Made by a program: the position numbers and the translations under genes | In this document: piece by piece, positions 1-5,913 of the stretch | Layout of the letters: each line of letters opens with the position of its first letter | Position numbering within the stretch: the first letter of the stretch is position 1 | DNA from: an uncultured Granulicatella sp. | Lineage (GTDB): Bacteria > Bacillota > Bacilli > Lactobacillales > Aerococcaceae | Reading direction: 5' to 3' | Length of the DNA: 11,029 nucleotides | Assembly: GCA_937891475.1 (NCBI GenBank) | Contig: CALATC010000017.1 | Span: 1-11,029, forward strand | The notes under the pieces: generated by a model | The model's input: the letters and a program-made list of their open reading frames with translations, nothing else | Databases searched by the model: none | Told to the model about the DNA's origin: nothing

Positions 1-59
1 TCTTTTCCAATCCCATTTGCTCCACCTGTCACGATAGCAACTTTTCCTGAAAAATTCAT
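1..59 (-). CDS. Short-chain dehydrogenase/reductase (SDR), N-terminal fragment
   Basis: Only the first 19 codons are in the window; the gene continues beyond the left edge. The peptide MNFSGKVAIVTGGANGIGK carries the SDR nucleotide-binding signature TGGxxGIG at residues 11-18, right after the first beta strand (VAIVT), so an NAD(P)(H)-dependent oxidoreductase with a Rossmann fold is well supported. The ATG at 57-59 is preceded by AAAGGAAG at good spacing. It lies downstream of rhaD on the same strand but beyond a strong terminator, so it probably has its own promoter. SDR enzymes next to sugar PTS genes are often polyol-phosphate dehydrogenases; here it could form the ketose phosphate that RhaD cleaves, or reduce the aldehyde released. 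That role is inference; substrate and cofactor cannot be read from 19 residues. Confidence 0.85.
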   Translation of the reverse strand, partial: MNFSGKVAIVTGGANGIGK

Positions 60-113
60 AAAAATCACTTCCTTTGATTGATTGTTTACATTCTATTCCT
101 ATGAAAAAATCAG

Positions 114-133
114 TTTGTTATCATTTGTTACTA
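114..133 (-). promoter_or_regulatory. Tandem 10-bp repeat upstream of the SDR gene, possible operator
   Basis: On the plus strand TTTGTTATCA is followed at once by TTTGTTACTA, matching at 8 of 10 positions, with a one-helical-turn period. It lies about 55 bp upstream of the SDR start, between the rhaD terminator and the SDR ribosome binding site, where an operator would be expected. I found no convincing -35/-10 pair in the same gap, so the SDR promoter itself is not called. The regulator is unknown. Confidence 0.3.
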
Positions 134-177
134 TTTTCACAGTTTTTGCAAATTTTTTATGGAAAATCCGTGAAACT

Positions 178-207
178 AAAAAAACCTGCTGGATTCACCA
201 ACAGGTT
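178..207 (-). terminator. Rho-independent terminator after rhaD
   Basis: On the minus strand the arms 198-207 and 183-192 pair over 10 bp around a 5-nt loop (193-197), with one G-U pair. The transcript then runs into uninterrupted T (178-184 is all A on the plus strand), the outer ones overlapping the stem base. It starts 15 nt after the rhaD stop codon. It should end the rhaD transcript and separate it from the SDR gene. Confidence 0.9.
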
Positions 208-222
208 ACGAAATTGTTCCAA

Positions 223-1056
223 TTAATCTAAATATCTTTCTGGTACTTTTAGAACGGCACAGATTTTCTTCAAATCTTCTTTTGATAGAACATTACTTTC
301 ATAAATGCTCTTACCACTAACTCTTTGAACATCTAATGCAATATGAGCAGCTTTATCAGCAGTTTCAATTAATCCGAAGCAATCTTGATAATCTACACCA
401 GTAGAAAGCACTCCGTGTTTACTCCAAACAACTAAACGATGAGTTTCCAATTCTTTGGCTGTAGCAGAACCAATTTGTTGAGTTCCTGGTACTTCCCAAG
501 GTAGAACAGCAATTCCGTCAGGGAAAACTACAATTGATTCAGTTAACACTGACCATAAATCTAATGATAAAGATTCAGTTGTTACATCATTTAATAAGCA
601 GTATGTTACAACATTTGTTGCATGATTATGAATAACTACTCTATGATTTGGATTTTGTTTTAATCTAGCTGCATGAGATAATACATGCATGAAGATTTCA
701 CTTGTAGGACGTTTTCCTGTAACAAAACCTGCAACTACTTGATAACCTTTATCTGTTAATTGAATGATACCAGTATCCGCATGTGGTTGTGAATGTAATG
801 TTCTAAAATGACTTCCAGAAGCTGTAATTAAAATATATTCTCCTCTTACATGTTCCGGAACATCTAAAACATCCACTTCTTTTCTATTATCAGCATAGTA
901 CGTATACTCTGTACCAGCTAAGCTGCTTTCAAGATTTTCGGCTTCTTCAACTGTTAAACGATAACTAACATTTCCTCCGTTATATTCGTCCCAGCCTTTA
1001 TTCCACATATCATATGTCACTTGACATAATCCTTCAATAAACTTAGGATACCCCAT
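223..1056 (-). CDS. rhaD: Rhamnulose-1-phosphate aldolase (class II, zinc-dependent)
   Basis: A 277-residue protein, close to the 274 of E. coli RhaD, of the class II aldolase/RhaD-FucA fold. The family enzyme reversibly splits L-rhamnulose 1-phosphate into dihydroxyacetone phosphate and L-lactaldehyde in the cytosol. Matches to what I recall of E. coli RhaD are clear: GWDEYNGGN at 21-29, the phosphate-site ITASGS around 77-82, PTSE with the catalytic-type Glu120, zinc ligands in HNHAT (His143, His145), TES with Glu173, VVFPDG at 176-181, LPWEVPGT at 185-192, and the third zinc ligand His214 in KHGV. All expected active-site residues are present, so it should be active. The start is supported by GAAGGGGAA 6 nt upstream. 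It has its own promoter and terminator and no adjacent rhaA or rhaB. With a PTS beside it, the true substrate may be another ketose 1-phosphate. Confidence 0.92.
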   Translation of the reverse strand: MGYPKFIEGLCQVTYDMWNKGWDEYNGGNVSYRLTVEEAENLESSLAGTEYTYYADNRKEVDVLDVPEHVRGEYILITASGSHFRTLHSQPHADTGIIQLTDKGYQVVAGFVTGKRPTSEIFMHVLSHAARLKQNPNHRVVIHNHATNVVTYCLLNDVTTESLSLDLWSVLTESIVVFPDGIAVLPWEVPGTQQIGSATAKELETHRLVVWSKHGVLSTGVDYQDCFGLIETADKAAHIALDVQRVSGKSIYESNVLSKEDLKKICAVLKVPERYLD

Positions 1057-1083
1057 AATTATTCCCCTTCTTTAACTATAATA

Positions 1084-1105
1084 TTTTTCAGCCGTACCTG
1101 AAAAA
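1084..1105 (-). other. Hairpin in the rhaD leader
   Basis: Between the predicted transcription start and the rhaD ribosome binding site, TTTTTCAG and CTGAAAAA pair over 8 bp around a 6-nt loop. It is followed upstream by a self-complementary A7T7 run (1101-1114) that could form a competing structure. No U-tract follows on the rhaD strand, so it is not a simple terminator. It does not resemble the RAT sites used by LicT/SacY antiterminators. It may be mRNA stabilising, an operator, or chance in AT-rich DNA. Confidence 0.35.
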
Positions 1106-1128
1106 AATTTTTTTGTTTATCCAACATA

Positions 1129-1157
1129 ATAGTAACCGTTTTCTTGTTCATCGTCAA
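1129..1157 (-). promoter_or_regulatory. Sigma-A promoter of rhaD
   Basis: On the minus strand -35 TTGACG (1152-1157) and -10 TACTAT (1129-1134) are separated by exactly 17 bp. Transcription should start near 1122, giving a leader of about 65 nt. It lies downstream of the PTS operon terminator, so rhaD is an independent unit. Confidence 0.75.
1130..1145 (-). promoter_or_regulatory. cre-like site (CcpA) over the rhaD -10
   Basis: The minus-strand sequence AAGAAAACGGTTACTA matches the degenerate cre consensus WTGNAANCGNWNNCWW at every fixed position except the second (A instead of T). It covers the spacer and -10 box, a position where CcpA bound with HPr-Ser-P would block RNA polymerase. Catabolite repression of rhaD is therefore likely, though binding is inferred. 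Confidence 0.55.
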
Positions 1158-1282
1158 CCTAATTTGTTTAATTTTAGCAATTTATACTTATTTTATTTCA
1201 CTGGTTGAATAATATGGATTTTTATTGAGATTAAGTATTCAATTAAAAAACTCTATGAACGATTCCTAATATTAATTCTACA

Positions 1283-1318
1283 AAAAGAACGGATCCCTAT
1301 AATGAGATCCATTCTTTT
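1283..1318 (-). terminator. Terminator closing the PTS operon
   Basis: Arms 1305-1318 and 1283-1296 pair over 14 bp around an 8-nt loop. Two pairs are G-U on the minus strand but C-A mismatches on the plus strand, so the stem is intact only in the leftward transcript. The 3' arm ends in a run of five T. It follows the PTS genes and precedes the rhaD promoter. The remaining gene-free DNA down to 1158 is AT-rich and I see nothing else definite in it. Confidence 0.75.
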
Positions 1319-1425
1319 ATTTCTTCAAATTTTTCCCATTCAACCAAATTCATTGATTCTTCTATTCCATCTATTTCTGAACCAATCCTTTGAAATTTCG
1401 TCTTATTTACGATTCTTTTTTCATG
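1297..1425 (-). other. Open -1 frame continuing the small ORF (possible frameshifted C-terminus)
   Basis: Directly after the A6 run at 1416-1421, the -1 frame relative to the small ORF is open for 42 codons and ends with TAG at 1297-1299, inside the loop side of the terminator. From the shift point it would add about 39 residues. They look like a normal soluble acidic/amphipathic tail (for example EIDGIEES and EWEKFEEIKEW) rather than the K/N/F-rich noise typical of AT-rich DNA. It has no start codon with a ribosome binding site of its own; the only internal ATG is at codon 26 or so. A single extra A in the A6 run would join it to the upstream ORF, giving 96 residues. Whether this is recoding, a decayed gene, a sequencing error or chance is open. 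Confidence 0.4.
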
Positions 1426-1586
1426 TTACGGAATTTTTTTAATCTGCTTTCATCAAATTCCTTGAATAAATTTTGCTTATCCAAGTAGATTGCGACAGGT
1501 AAAATTAAGACCGTTAACCAAATTATTTGAGAGATAATAGAATAGACAAATAGTATTCCTAATACTAAAACAAGCAATTTCTTCAT
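1407..1586 (-). CDS. Small membrane protein of the PTS operon, unknown function
   Basis: A 59-codon ORF starting one base after the EIIC stop codon (TAG-A-ATG), so translation is probably coupled to EIIC. Residues 4-34 are almost wholly hydrophobic (starting MKKLLVLVLGILFVYS) and could be one long or two short membrane segments. A charged tail with DESRLKK follows and the peptide ends in NMKKES. The ribosome binding site is weak (GAAGTAGGCG within the end of EIIC). I do not recognise a family. Position suggests a small accessory of the EIIC permease, but that is only context. The stop codon lies just after an A6 run and a second open frame continues beyond, so the real product may be longer (see the -1 frame entry). 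Confidence 0.55.
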   Translation of the reverse strand: MKKLLVLVLGILFVYSIISQIIWLTVLILPVAIYLDKQNLFKEFDESRLKKFRNMKKES

Positions 1587-1587
1587 T

Positions 1588-2928
1588 CTATTCGCCTACT
1601 TCTAATGTTTCATTATATTTCTTTCTATCTTTTAATAACCATACGTATAGTGCCAACCATACAACTCCTAATACAATAGCAATAACATCCCCATTAAATC
1701 CATTAGCTAAAATATAACGAATATCTGGACCTTCAAAAGTTGCCCATGAAATTAAACCACTTTGATTTAACGTTTTTGTTTCTTCTGCTAAACGAGTCAT
1801 ATATGGAGTGAAGTAAGTTGCTCCATATAAGAATAAAGGAGTAGAAATTAAACCATGAATAATCATTCTTAATACATTACCATTTGTTAATAATAGTGCT
1901 CCTACTACAAATGATAAATTAATAATACCTGCAAAAGGTAATACAATATTATTTGGTAAAACGATAGATCCTATCAATAGGAATGGAATAGTAAAGATAA
2001 CAGCTACCCATAATTCATTACGTCCACCAAGTACTGGCCAGTCTAAACCAATATAAACTTCACGATCTTCAAATTTTTCACGCATAAAGTCAGACACTGC
2101 TTCTGAAATTGGTGATAAAGCTTGAGAGAATAATTTTGATACCATTGGGAATAAAGTTAAAGCTGTTGCAGCTTGAACTGAAAGAGTTAATGCATATTTA
2201 ATACCATTACCAGATGCAGCTCCTAATGCAAAACCAATAATAGCTCCCATTACTCCATTTTCACCAAACACACCAATTTTTTCTTTTAATGTATCTGCAT
2301 CAAATTGTTTATTTAATACAGGAATTTTTTTCAATAATTCATCAATTGGATGTAAAATTACTGCAATCATACAAATGAAGTGAGGTACTGTAATCCCTGG
2401 AACTCCAGTTAAACGTTCTACTTCTGGTGCAAATACATCTCCAAGTTTTAGTTCTAATACAATAATAATAGCCGCTGCAATAAATCCTAGGAAAATGTTA
2501 TTTGTAAAGTACGTTACAATTACTGCTGTGAAAATTTTATTCCACACATTCCATAAGTCTACATTTAATGTTTTTGTTTGTTTAGTTACTAACATTACGA
2601 AGTTAATCGCTAATTGTAATGGGAAAACTAAGAACGCATATGGCCAAGCCCAACTAATTGCTGCTGCACCAGGCCAACCAATATCAACCGCTGGTAAACT
2701 TAATCCAGTATGAGTTGTTAAATCATTTGCTGCTGCACCCATACTTGTCATGATAAAGTTTACAAGAATTCCCATACCTGTAAATGCAATCCCTAGAGTT
2801 AACGCTGCTGTGAAAGCTTCTCTGAACTTCATTTTCATTGCTAATCCAACAATTAACATTAAAAATGGAACAAATACTGCCGCTCCTAAATCCAAAATAT
2901 ATTGAATAATGACTTGCAAGGTTTCCAT
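1588..2928 (-). CDS. PTS galactitol-type permease, EIIC component
   Basis: A 446-residue polytopic membrane protein, near the length of E. coli GatC (451). It forms the sugar channel of a Gat-family phosphotransferase system, moving substrate across the membrane while EIIB donates phosphate. Roughly ten hydrophobic segments are visible, including 13-33, 37-60, 85-113, 133-158, 180-192, 224-262, 311-350 and 413-434. The loop with GENGVMGAIIGFALG at about 222-236 and the IHP motif at about 193-195 are typical of the family as I know it. The start ATG follows AGGAGG at 7 nt, and that site overlaps the EIIB stop codon, leaving an 11-nt gap. The exact sugar cannot be told from sequence. Gat-family members also take arabitol, other pentitols or hexitols. 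Confidence 0.9.
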   Translation of the reverse strand: METLQVIIQYILDLGAAVFVPFLMLIVGLAMKMKFREAFTAALTLGIAFTGMGILVNFIMTSMGAAANDLTTHTGLSLPAVDIGWPGAAAISWAWPYAFLVFPLQLAINFVMLVTKQTKTLNVDLWNVWNKIFTAVIVTYFTNNIFLGFIAAAIIIVLELKLGDVFAPEVERLTGVPGITVPHFICMIAVILHPIDELLKKIPVLNKQFDADTLKEKIGVFGENGVMGAIIGFALGAASGNGIKYALTLSVQAATALTLFPMVSKLFSQALSPISEAVSDFMREKFEDREVYIGLDWPVLGGRNELWVAVIFTIPFLLIGSIVLPNNIVLPFAGIINLSFVVGALLLTNGNVLRMIIHGLISTPLFLYGATYFTPYMTRLAEETKTLNQSGLISWATFEGPDIRYILANGFNGDVIAIVLGVVWLALYVWLLKDRKKYNETLEVGE

Positions 2929-2939
2929 ATTATTTCCTC

Positions 2940-3218
2940 CTAACTATTTAAAAAATCAATAATTTTTTGTAACTCTTGTTTTTGACCCATTCCTGTTAAA
3001 AATGCAATTCCATTAAATACTGGAACACCATAATCTTTTTTTGCTTTAACGATTGAAATATATCCGTCTGCTGATTTCAAATGCGTTTCTAATGCCTTCA
3101 TATCTACAGCTTCAATTTCACAAGGTACGTTAGCTTCTTTTAATAATCTTTCAACTTTTGATGCTACTGTTTGAGAAGTAGCCACTCCTGATCCACATGC
3201 AACAATTAATTTTTTCAT
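2940..3218 (-). CDS. PTS galactitol-type EIIB component
   Basis: A 92-residue soluble cytosolic protein, the usual size of stand-alone GatB-type EIIB. The N-terminal strand ends in the P-loop-like phosphocysteine signature ACGSGVATSQT, with the phosphorylated Cys at position 8. It accepts phosphate from EIIA and passes it to the sugar held by EIIC. Its ATG overlaps the EIIA stop codon as ATGA (4 nt), a classic translational-coupling arrangement, with GGAGGAAG just upstream inside EIIA. The order EIIA-EIIB-EIIC is standard for split Gat systems. Confidence 0.92.
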   Translation of the reverse strand: MKKLIVACGSGVATSQTVASKVERLLKEANVPCEIEAVDMKALETHLKSADGYISIVKAKKDYGVPVFNGIAFLTGMGQKQELQKIIDFLNS

Positions 3219-3694
3219 AACTCTTCCTCCATTTCTACTGTTACAAATAATTGATAAACTTCTTCTTCAGATTTTGCATTTTGTAATTTAGTAATAAATT
3301 CATCTTGTCCAAAAATATTCATTAGTTCGACTAACAAACCTGTTTGATTTTTGGGCTCAGAAATTCCTAATACAATTACAAAATTTACAGGAACCTCTTC
3401 ATCTGATGTCCCCATCTGAATAAAAGTTATAGGTTTTGATAATTTTACAATGTAAATAAACGGTTTTTTCACATACTCACTATACGTATGCGGAATTGCT
3501 ACTGCTGTTTTTTCTAATCTCAATCCTGTTGGAAATTCCTCCTCTCTTTCCACAATTGCAGTTGCAAATCCATCAGTTACAAACCCTTTATCAAACAAAG
3601 TTTTTGATAATTGCTGTAATAAATCTTTTTGGTTTTCACCCACTCCTTCTAAATTAATTAATTGTTTATTGACTAACTGTGATATAATTGTCAT
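3215..3694 (-). CDS. PTS EIIA component, fructose/mannitol/galactitol (EIIA-2) type
   Basis: A 159-residue cytosolic phosphocarrier that takes phosphate from HPr and gives it to EIIB. The family block EREEEFPTGL (49-58) is present. The active histidine is His69 in AIPHTY, followed by the usual hydrophobic core strands (FIYIVKL, VNFVIVLGI). The open frame extends three codons further to a GTG at 3703, but that GTG is inside the AAGGAG ribosome binding site. The ATG at 3692-3694 has the correct 8-nt spacing, so I use it. The gene begins 12 nt after the regulator stop codon, and its ribosome binding site abuts that stop, so it is co-transcribed with the regulator. Confidence 0.92.
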   Translation of the reverse strand: MTIISQLVNKQLINLEGVGENQKDLLQQLSKTLFDKGFVTDGFATAIVEREEEFPTGLRLEKTAVAIPHTYSEYVKKPFIYIVKLSKPITFIQMGTSDEEVPVNFVIVLGISEPKNQTGLLVELMNIFGQDEFITKLQNAKSEEEVYQLFVTVEMEEEL

Positions 3695-3706
3695 CTTTTT
3701 CACTCC

Positions 3707-5638
3707 TTATAAAATTGATTCAAAGTTAGCTTCTGAAAATAATGCCGTCATAAAACTCTCATAATCTTCGCTCTCCCATAAGTTCTGTATATAAGAAGAA
3801 CTATCAATCTTAGAATAAATAACTTTTAAAGCATCTTTATAAAACTCTAATTCCTTTTCTGCAATTGCAATTAACATTACGACTTTAACTAAATTTTGTC
3901 CCCAATAGATTGGTTTCTCTAATGTCATCATAATTAGTTCACTAGTTTGGACCTCTTTTGGATTTGCATGAGGAAGTGCTATACCTGTATAAGTACTTGT
4001 AATTCCTAAATTTTCTCTATGTCGTATAGTCTTTTCAAATTTTATATTTTTAAGATTTTTCTCATCAGCCAATTGAATAATCTTTGATAAACACTTTTCC
4101 ACACTGCTTACTTTTTCTCTGATATATACTGATTTTCCAAGTAATTTTTTTATAAGTCGATTCGTATATTCTTCATCATTTTTCGTTAAAAAGTTATATT
4201 GTGTTTGCTCCATTGTATTGGCTAAAAATTTTCTTTGGATTTTTAGTAAATCATCTTCTTTCATAATCGTTCCAACATGAATGTAAGGAAACGACACATT
4301 CTTTAATTCCACAGAACTAATCACTAAGTCGTTTATGCTAATATCTAAAGAGCTTGCTTTGGAATACTCAACTTTATGAATATGTTCGTATTGACCTGTT
4401 ATTTTTCTAACTTGATTCAATAATAATTCCGATGTTGCTAAACTATGAGGGCATATCACATAGATATTCATTGGTTTTTTTATCTTTTCTACTGATATCT
4501 CCAAATGTATGGTTAAAAGCGCTGCTTCATTATCTGTTAATTCAACGTTAAAATTATTCTTAAAAACTTTTCCTGATAACCAAACAAAGTTATACAAGAC
4601 TCCATACTGGTACTTAATTTCTTCCATCAAATCACTCTTCAAATGAATTTTATTTCGCAATCTCATAATCATTGCTGGGATATGATTGATTAACATTCCT
4701 CGTAAATAATCGTCTTGCTCAAAATGAATACCCGCTAACTCACCAACTAAGGCTATAAATTCATCGACTGTTTTCTCAATTTGAGCATTGGACTCTAAAT
4801 AAGTATTTTCATAATTTCCAATAGTAATTAAGCTCTGAGAAAGAGAAATGATTTCTTTCTCGGCAACTTCTTTTCCAGAAACTTCATTCAATAAATCTCT
4901 AGCTAATAAATAAGTTTCAATAATTTTTGGGTTATTACTATCTAAATCATTTTGCTGTTCTATAAAATAGCCGTTTTTCCAACGAATATCGAAAATAATC
5001 AAGTCCATTAATAAGTAATGACGATATTCATAACAAACTGAAAATTTATATTTTTCTAACAAATGATTCATAATTTGAATAATTTCTTGAACTCTATTCT
5101 GATTAATACATCCATAATTCGATAATCCTGTTAAATTAAAATGAATTAATCCACTTAACAGCTTATTACGAAAGAATTTTCTAATATTGTCTTCCAAACC
5201 ATCCAATGAAATTTTCCCTTGATGTTTAATCAATTTGATTCCATTCTTATTAATTTCTTTTTCCAGTTCATGAATTTCTCTTCTTACAGTTGATTCACTC
5301 GTGAAATTTTCAATTGAACAATCTAAGATATCTATTTCATTTTTCAACATAAATGTAGATAATAGTTTATACTCTTCATTTTGCTTATTCGTCTTTTGTG
5401 AAGTTTGAAAAGTTTTCTTCAATTGTTCTTTGTATTTTTCATCTATTTCAATATAAATCCCCGTACTAGGTTTTTTCTTTATTTCTGAAGAAAAAGCTTT
5501 TAAATATTGATTAATTACTGAAATATCATTGTAAATCGTTTTAGTGGAAACTAAATACTGTTGAGCTAACACCTTCCCTGTAACAGGCTCGTTTTCTTGA
5601 ATTAACCGATTCAATAGATCCACCTGTCTATTATTCAT
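3707..5638 (-). CDS. PRD-containing PTS regulator (MtlR/BglG-like transcriptional activator)
   Basis: A 643-residue regulator with the full modular layout: N-terminal winged HTH (about 5-65), a second Mga-like HTH (about 90-150), PRD1 (about 185-285), PRD2 (about 295-385), a Gat-type EIIB-like domain (about 390-475) with Cys396 in VICPHSLATS, and a C-terminal EIIA domain with His557 in ALPHANP. Such proteins are DNA-binding activators whose activity is set by HPr- and EII-dependent phosphorylation. PRD2 keeps both expected histidines (His319 in INHIPAMIMR, His378 in LTIHLE). In PRD1 the matching positions appear to be Asp212 and Ser/Gln 267-268. The open frame starts at a GTG (5647) lying directly against GGAGG. 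The ATG at 5636-5638 is 9 nt from it and is preferred. It heads the PTS operon and so probably controls its own operon, perhaps also rhaD. Confidence 0.9.
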   Translation of the reverse strand: MNNRQVDLLNRLIQENEPVTGKVLAQQYLVSTKTIYNDISVINQYLKAFSSEIKKKPSTGIYIEIDEKYKEQLKKTFQTSQKTNKQNEEYKLLSTFMLKNEIDILDCSIENFTSESTVRREIHELEKEINKNGIKLIKHQGKISLDGLEDNIRKFFRNKLLSGLIHFNLTGLSNYGCINQNRVQEIIQIMNHLLEKYKFSVCYEYRHYLLMDLIIFDIRWKNGYFIEQQNDLDSNNPKIIETYLLARDLLNEVSGKEVAEKEIISLSQSLITIGNYENTYLESNAQIEKTVDEFIALVGELAGIHFEQDDYLRGMLINHIPAMIMRLRNKIHLKSDLMEEIKYQYGVLYNFVWLSGKVFKNNFNVELTDNEAALLTIHLEISVEKIKKPMNIYVICPHSLATSELLLNQVRKITGQYEHIHKVEYSKASSLDISINDLVISSVELKNVSFPYIHVGTIMKEDDLLKIQRKFLANTMEQTQYNFLTKNDEEYTNRLIKKLLGKSVYIREKVSSVEKCLSKIIQLADEKNLKNIKFEKTIRHRENLGITSTYTGIALPHANPKEVQTSELIMMTLEKPIYWGQNLVKVVMLIAIAEKELEFYKDALKVIYSKIDSSSYIQNLWESEDYESFMTALFSEANFESIL

Positions 5639-5670
5639 TAAAATCACCCTCCAACTATTTCCACATTTCC

Positions 5671-5704
5671 ATTTTAAACCGCTTGCAAAAATATATTAAG
5701 TCAA
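5671..5704 (-). promoter_or_regulatory. Candidate promoter of the PTS operon
   Basis: On the minus strand TTGACT (5699-5704) is a good -35, but no good -10 lies at 17 bp. Options are GGTTTA (5675-5680, 18-bp spacer) or TAAAAT (5671-5676, 22-bp spacer). Such a weak -10 would suit an activator-dependent promoter, and an inverted repeat sits just upstream. A TATAAT at 5762-5767 is an alternative -10, with no recognisable -35 and a leader of about 117 nt. Confidence 0.35.
5673..5688 (-). promoter_or_regulatory. cre-like site (CcpA) before the PTS operon
   Basis: The minus-strand sequence TTGCAAGCGGTTTAAA matches WTGNAANCGNWNNCWW at all fixed positions except one (A for the conserved C). It lies 35 bp upstream of the regulator ATG, over or just downstream of the proposed promoter, where CcpA would repress. 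With the rhaD site it suggests joint glucose repression of both units. Confidence 0.6.
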
Positions 5705-5721
5705 CTTTTTTCCAGAACATT

Positions 5722-5741
5722 GTGGAAGTTTTATTTTCCAC
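5722..5741 (-). promoter_or_regulatory. Inverted repeat GTGGAA-N8-TTCCAC, possible activator site
   Basis: A perfect 6-bp inverted repeat with an 8-bp AT-only spacer, centred about 30 bp upstream of the TTGACT element. A further half-site copy, TTCCAC, occurs at 5659-5664 and a near copy, TTCCAT, at 5667-5672. The location suits a binding site for the PRD regulator encoded next to it. No family operator consensus was matched. Confidence 0.4.
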
Positions 5742-5854
5742 TCTTCAAATTACAAATTTCGATTATAGAAATGCAGAATTTATTTCCTATTATTTTCCTA
5801 CTTTATCCCTTCTTAATCAATACCTTCCATCAAATTTGTAAATCAAAATATAAA

Positions 5855-5898
5855 AACGACTTTTAACTATTAGAAAAAATCTAACAGTAAAAGTCGTT
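5855..5898 (-). terminator. Strong terminator after the YhgE/Pip gene
   Basis: A long hairpin on the minus strand: an 11-bp outer stem (AACGACTTTTA with its complement) and an 8-bp inner stem, with one bulged base at 5866 and a 5-nt loop (5875-5879). One inner pair is G-U on the minus strand and mismatched on the plus strand. The transcript continues TTTTTATATTTT. It begins about 16 nt after the YhgE stop codon and isolates it from the PTS operon. Confidence 0.9.
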
Positions 5899-5913
5899 AA
5901 TTCATCCTAAATT

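Noticed and set aside
1084..1105. RAT-type antiterminator site before rhaD
   Set aside because: The stem does not match the RAT consensus and no overlapping terminator with U-tract exists on the rhaD strand.
2495..2713. Open frame on the plus strand opposite EIIC
   Set aside because: It lies wholly antisense to a convincing EIIC gene, has no clear ribosome binding site and shows no family resemblance.
5750..5841. Separated inverted copies of AAATTTGTAA (5750-5759 and 5832-5841)
   Set aside because: A 10-bp AT-only match over about 70 bp of very AT-rich DNA is easily chance, and no promoter geometry supports it.
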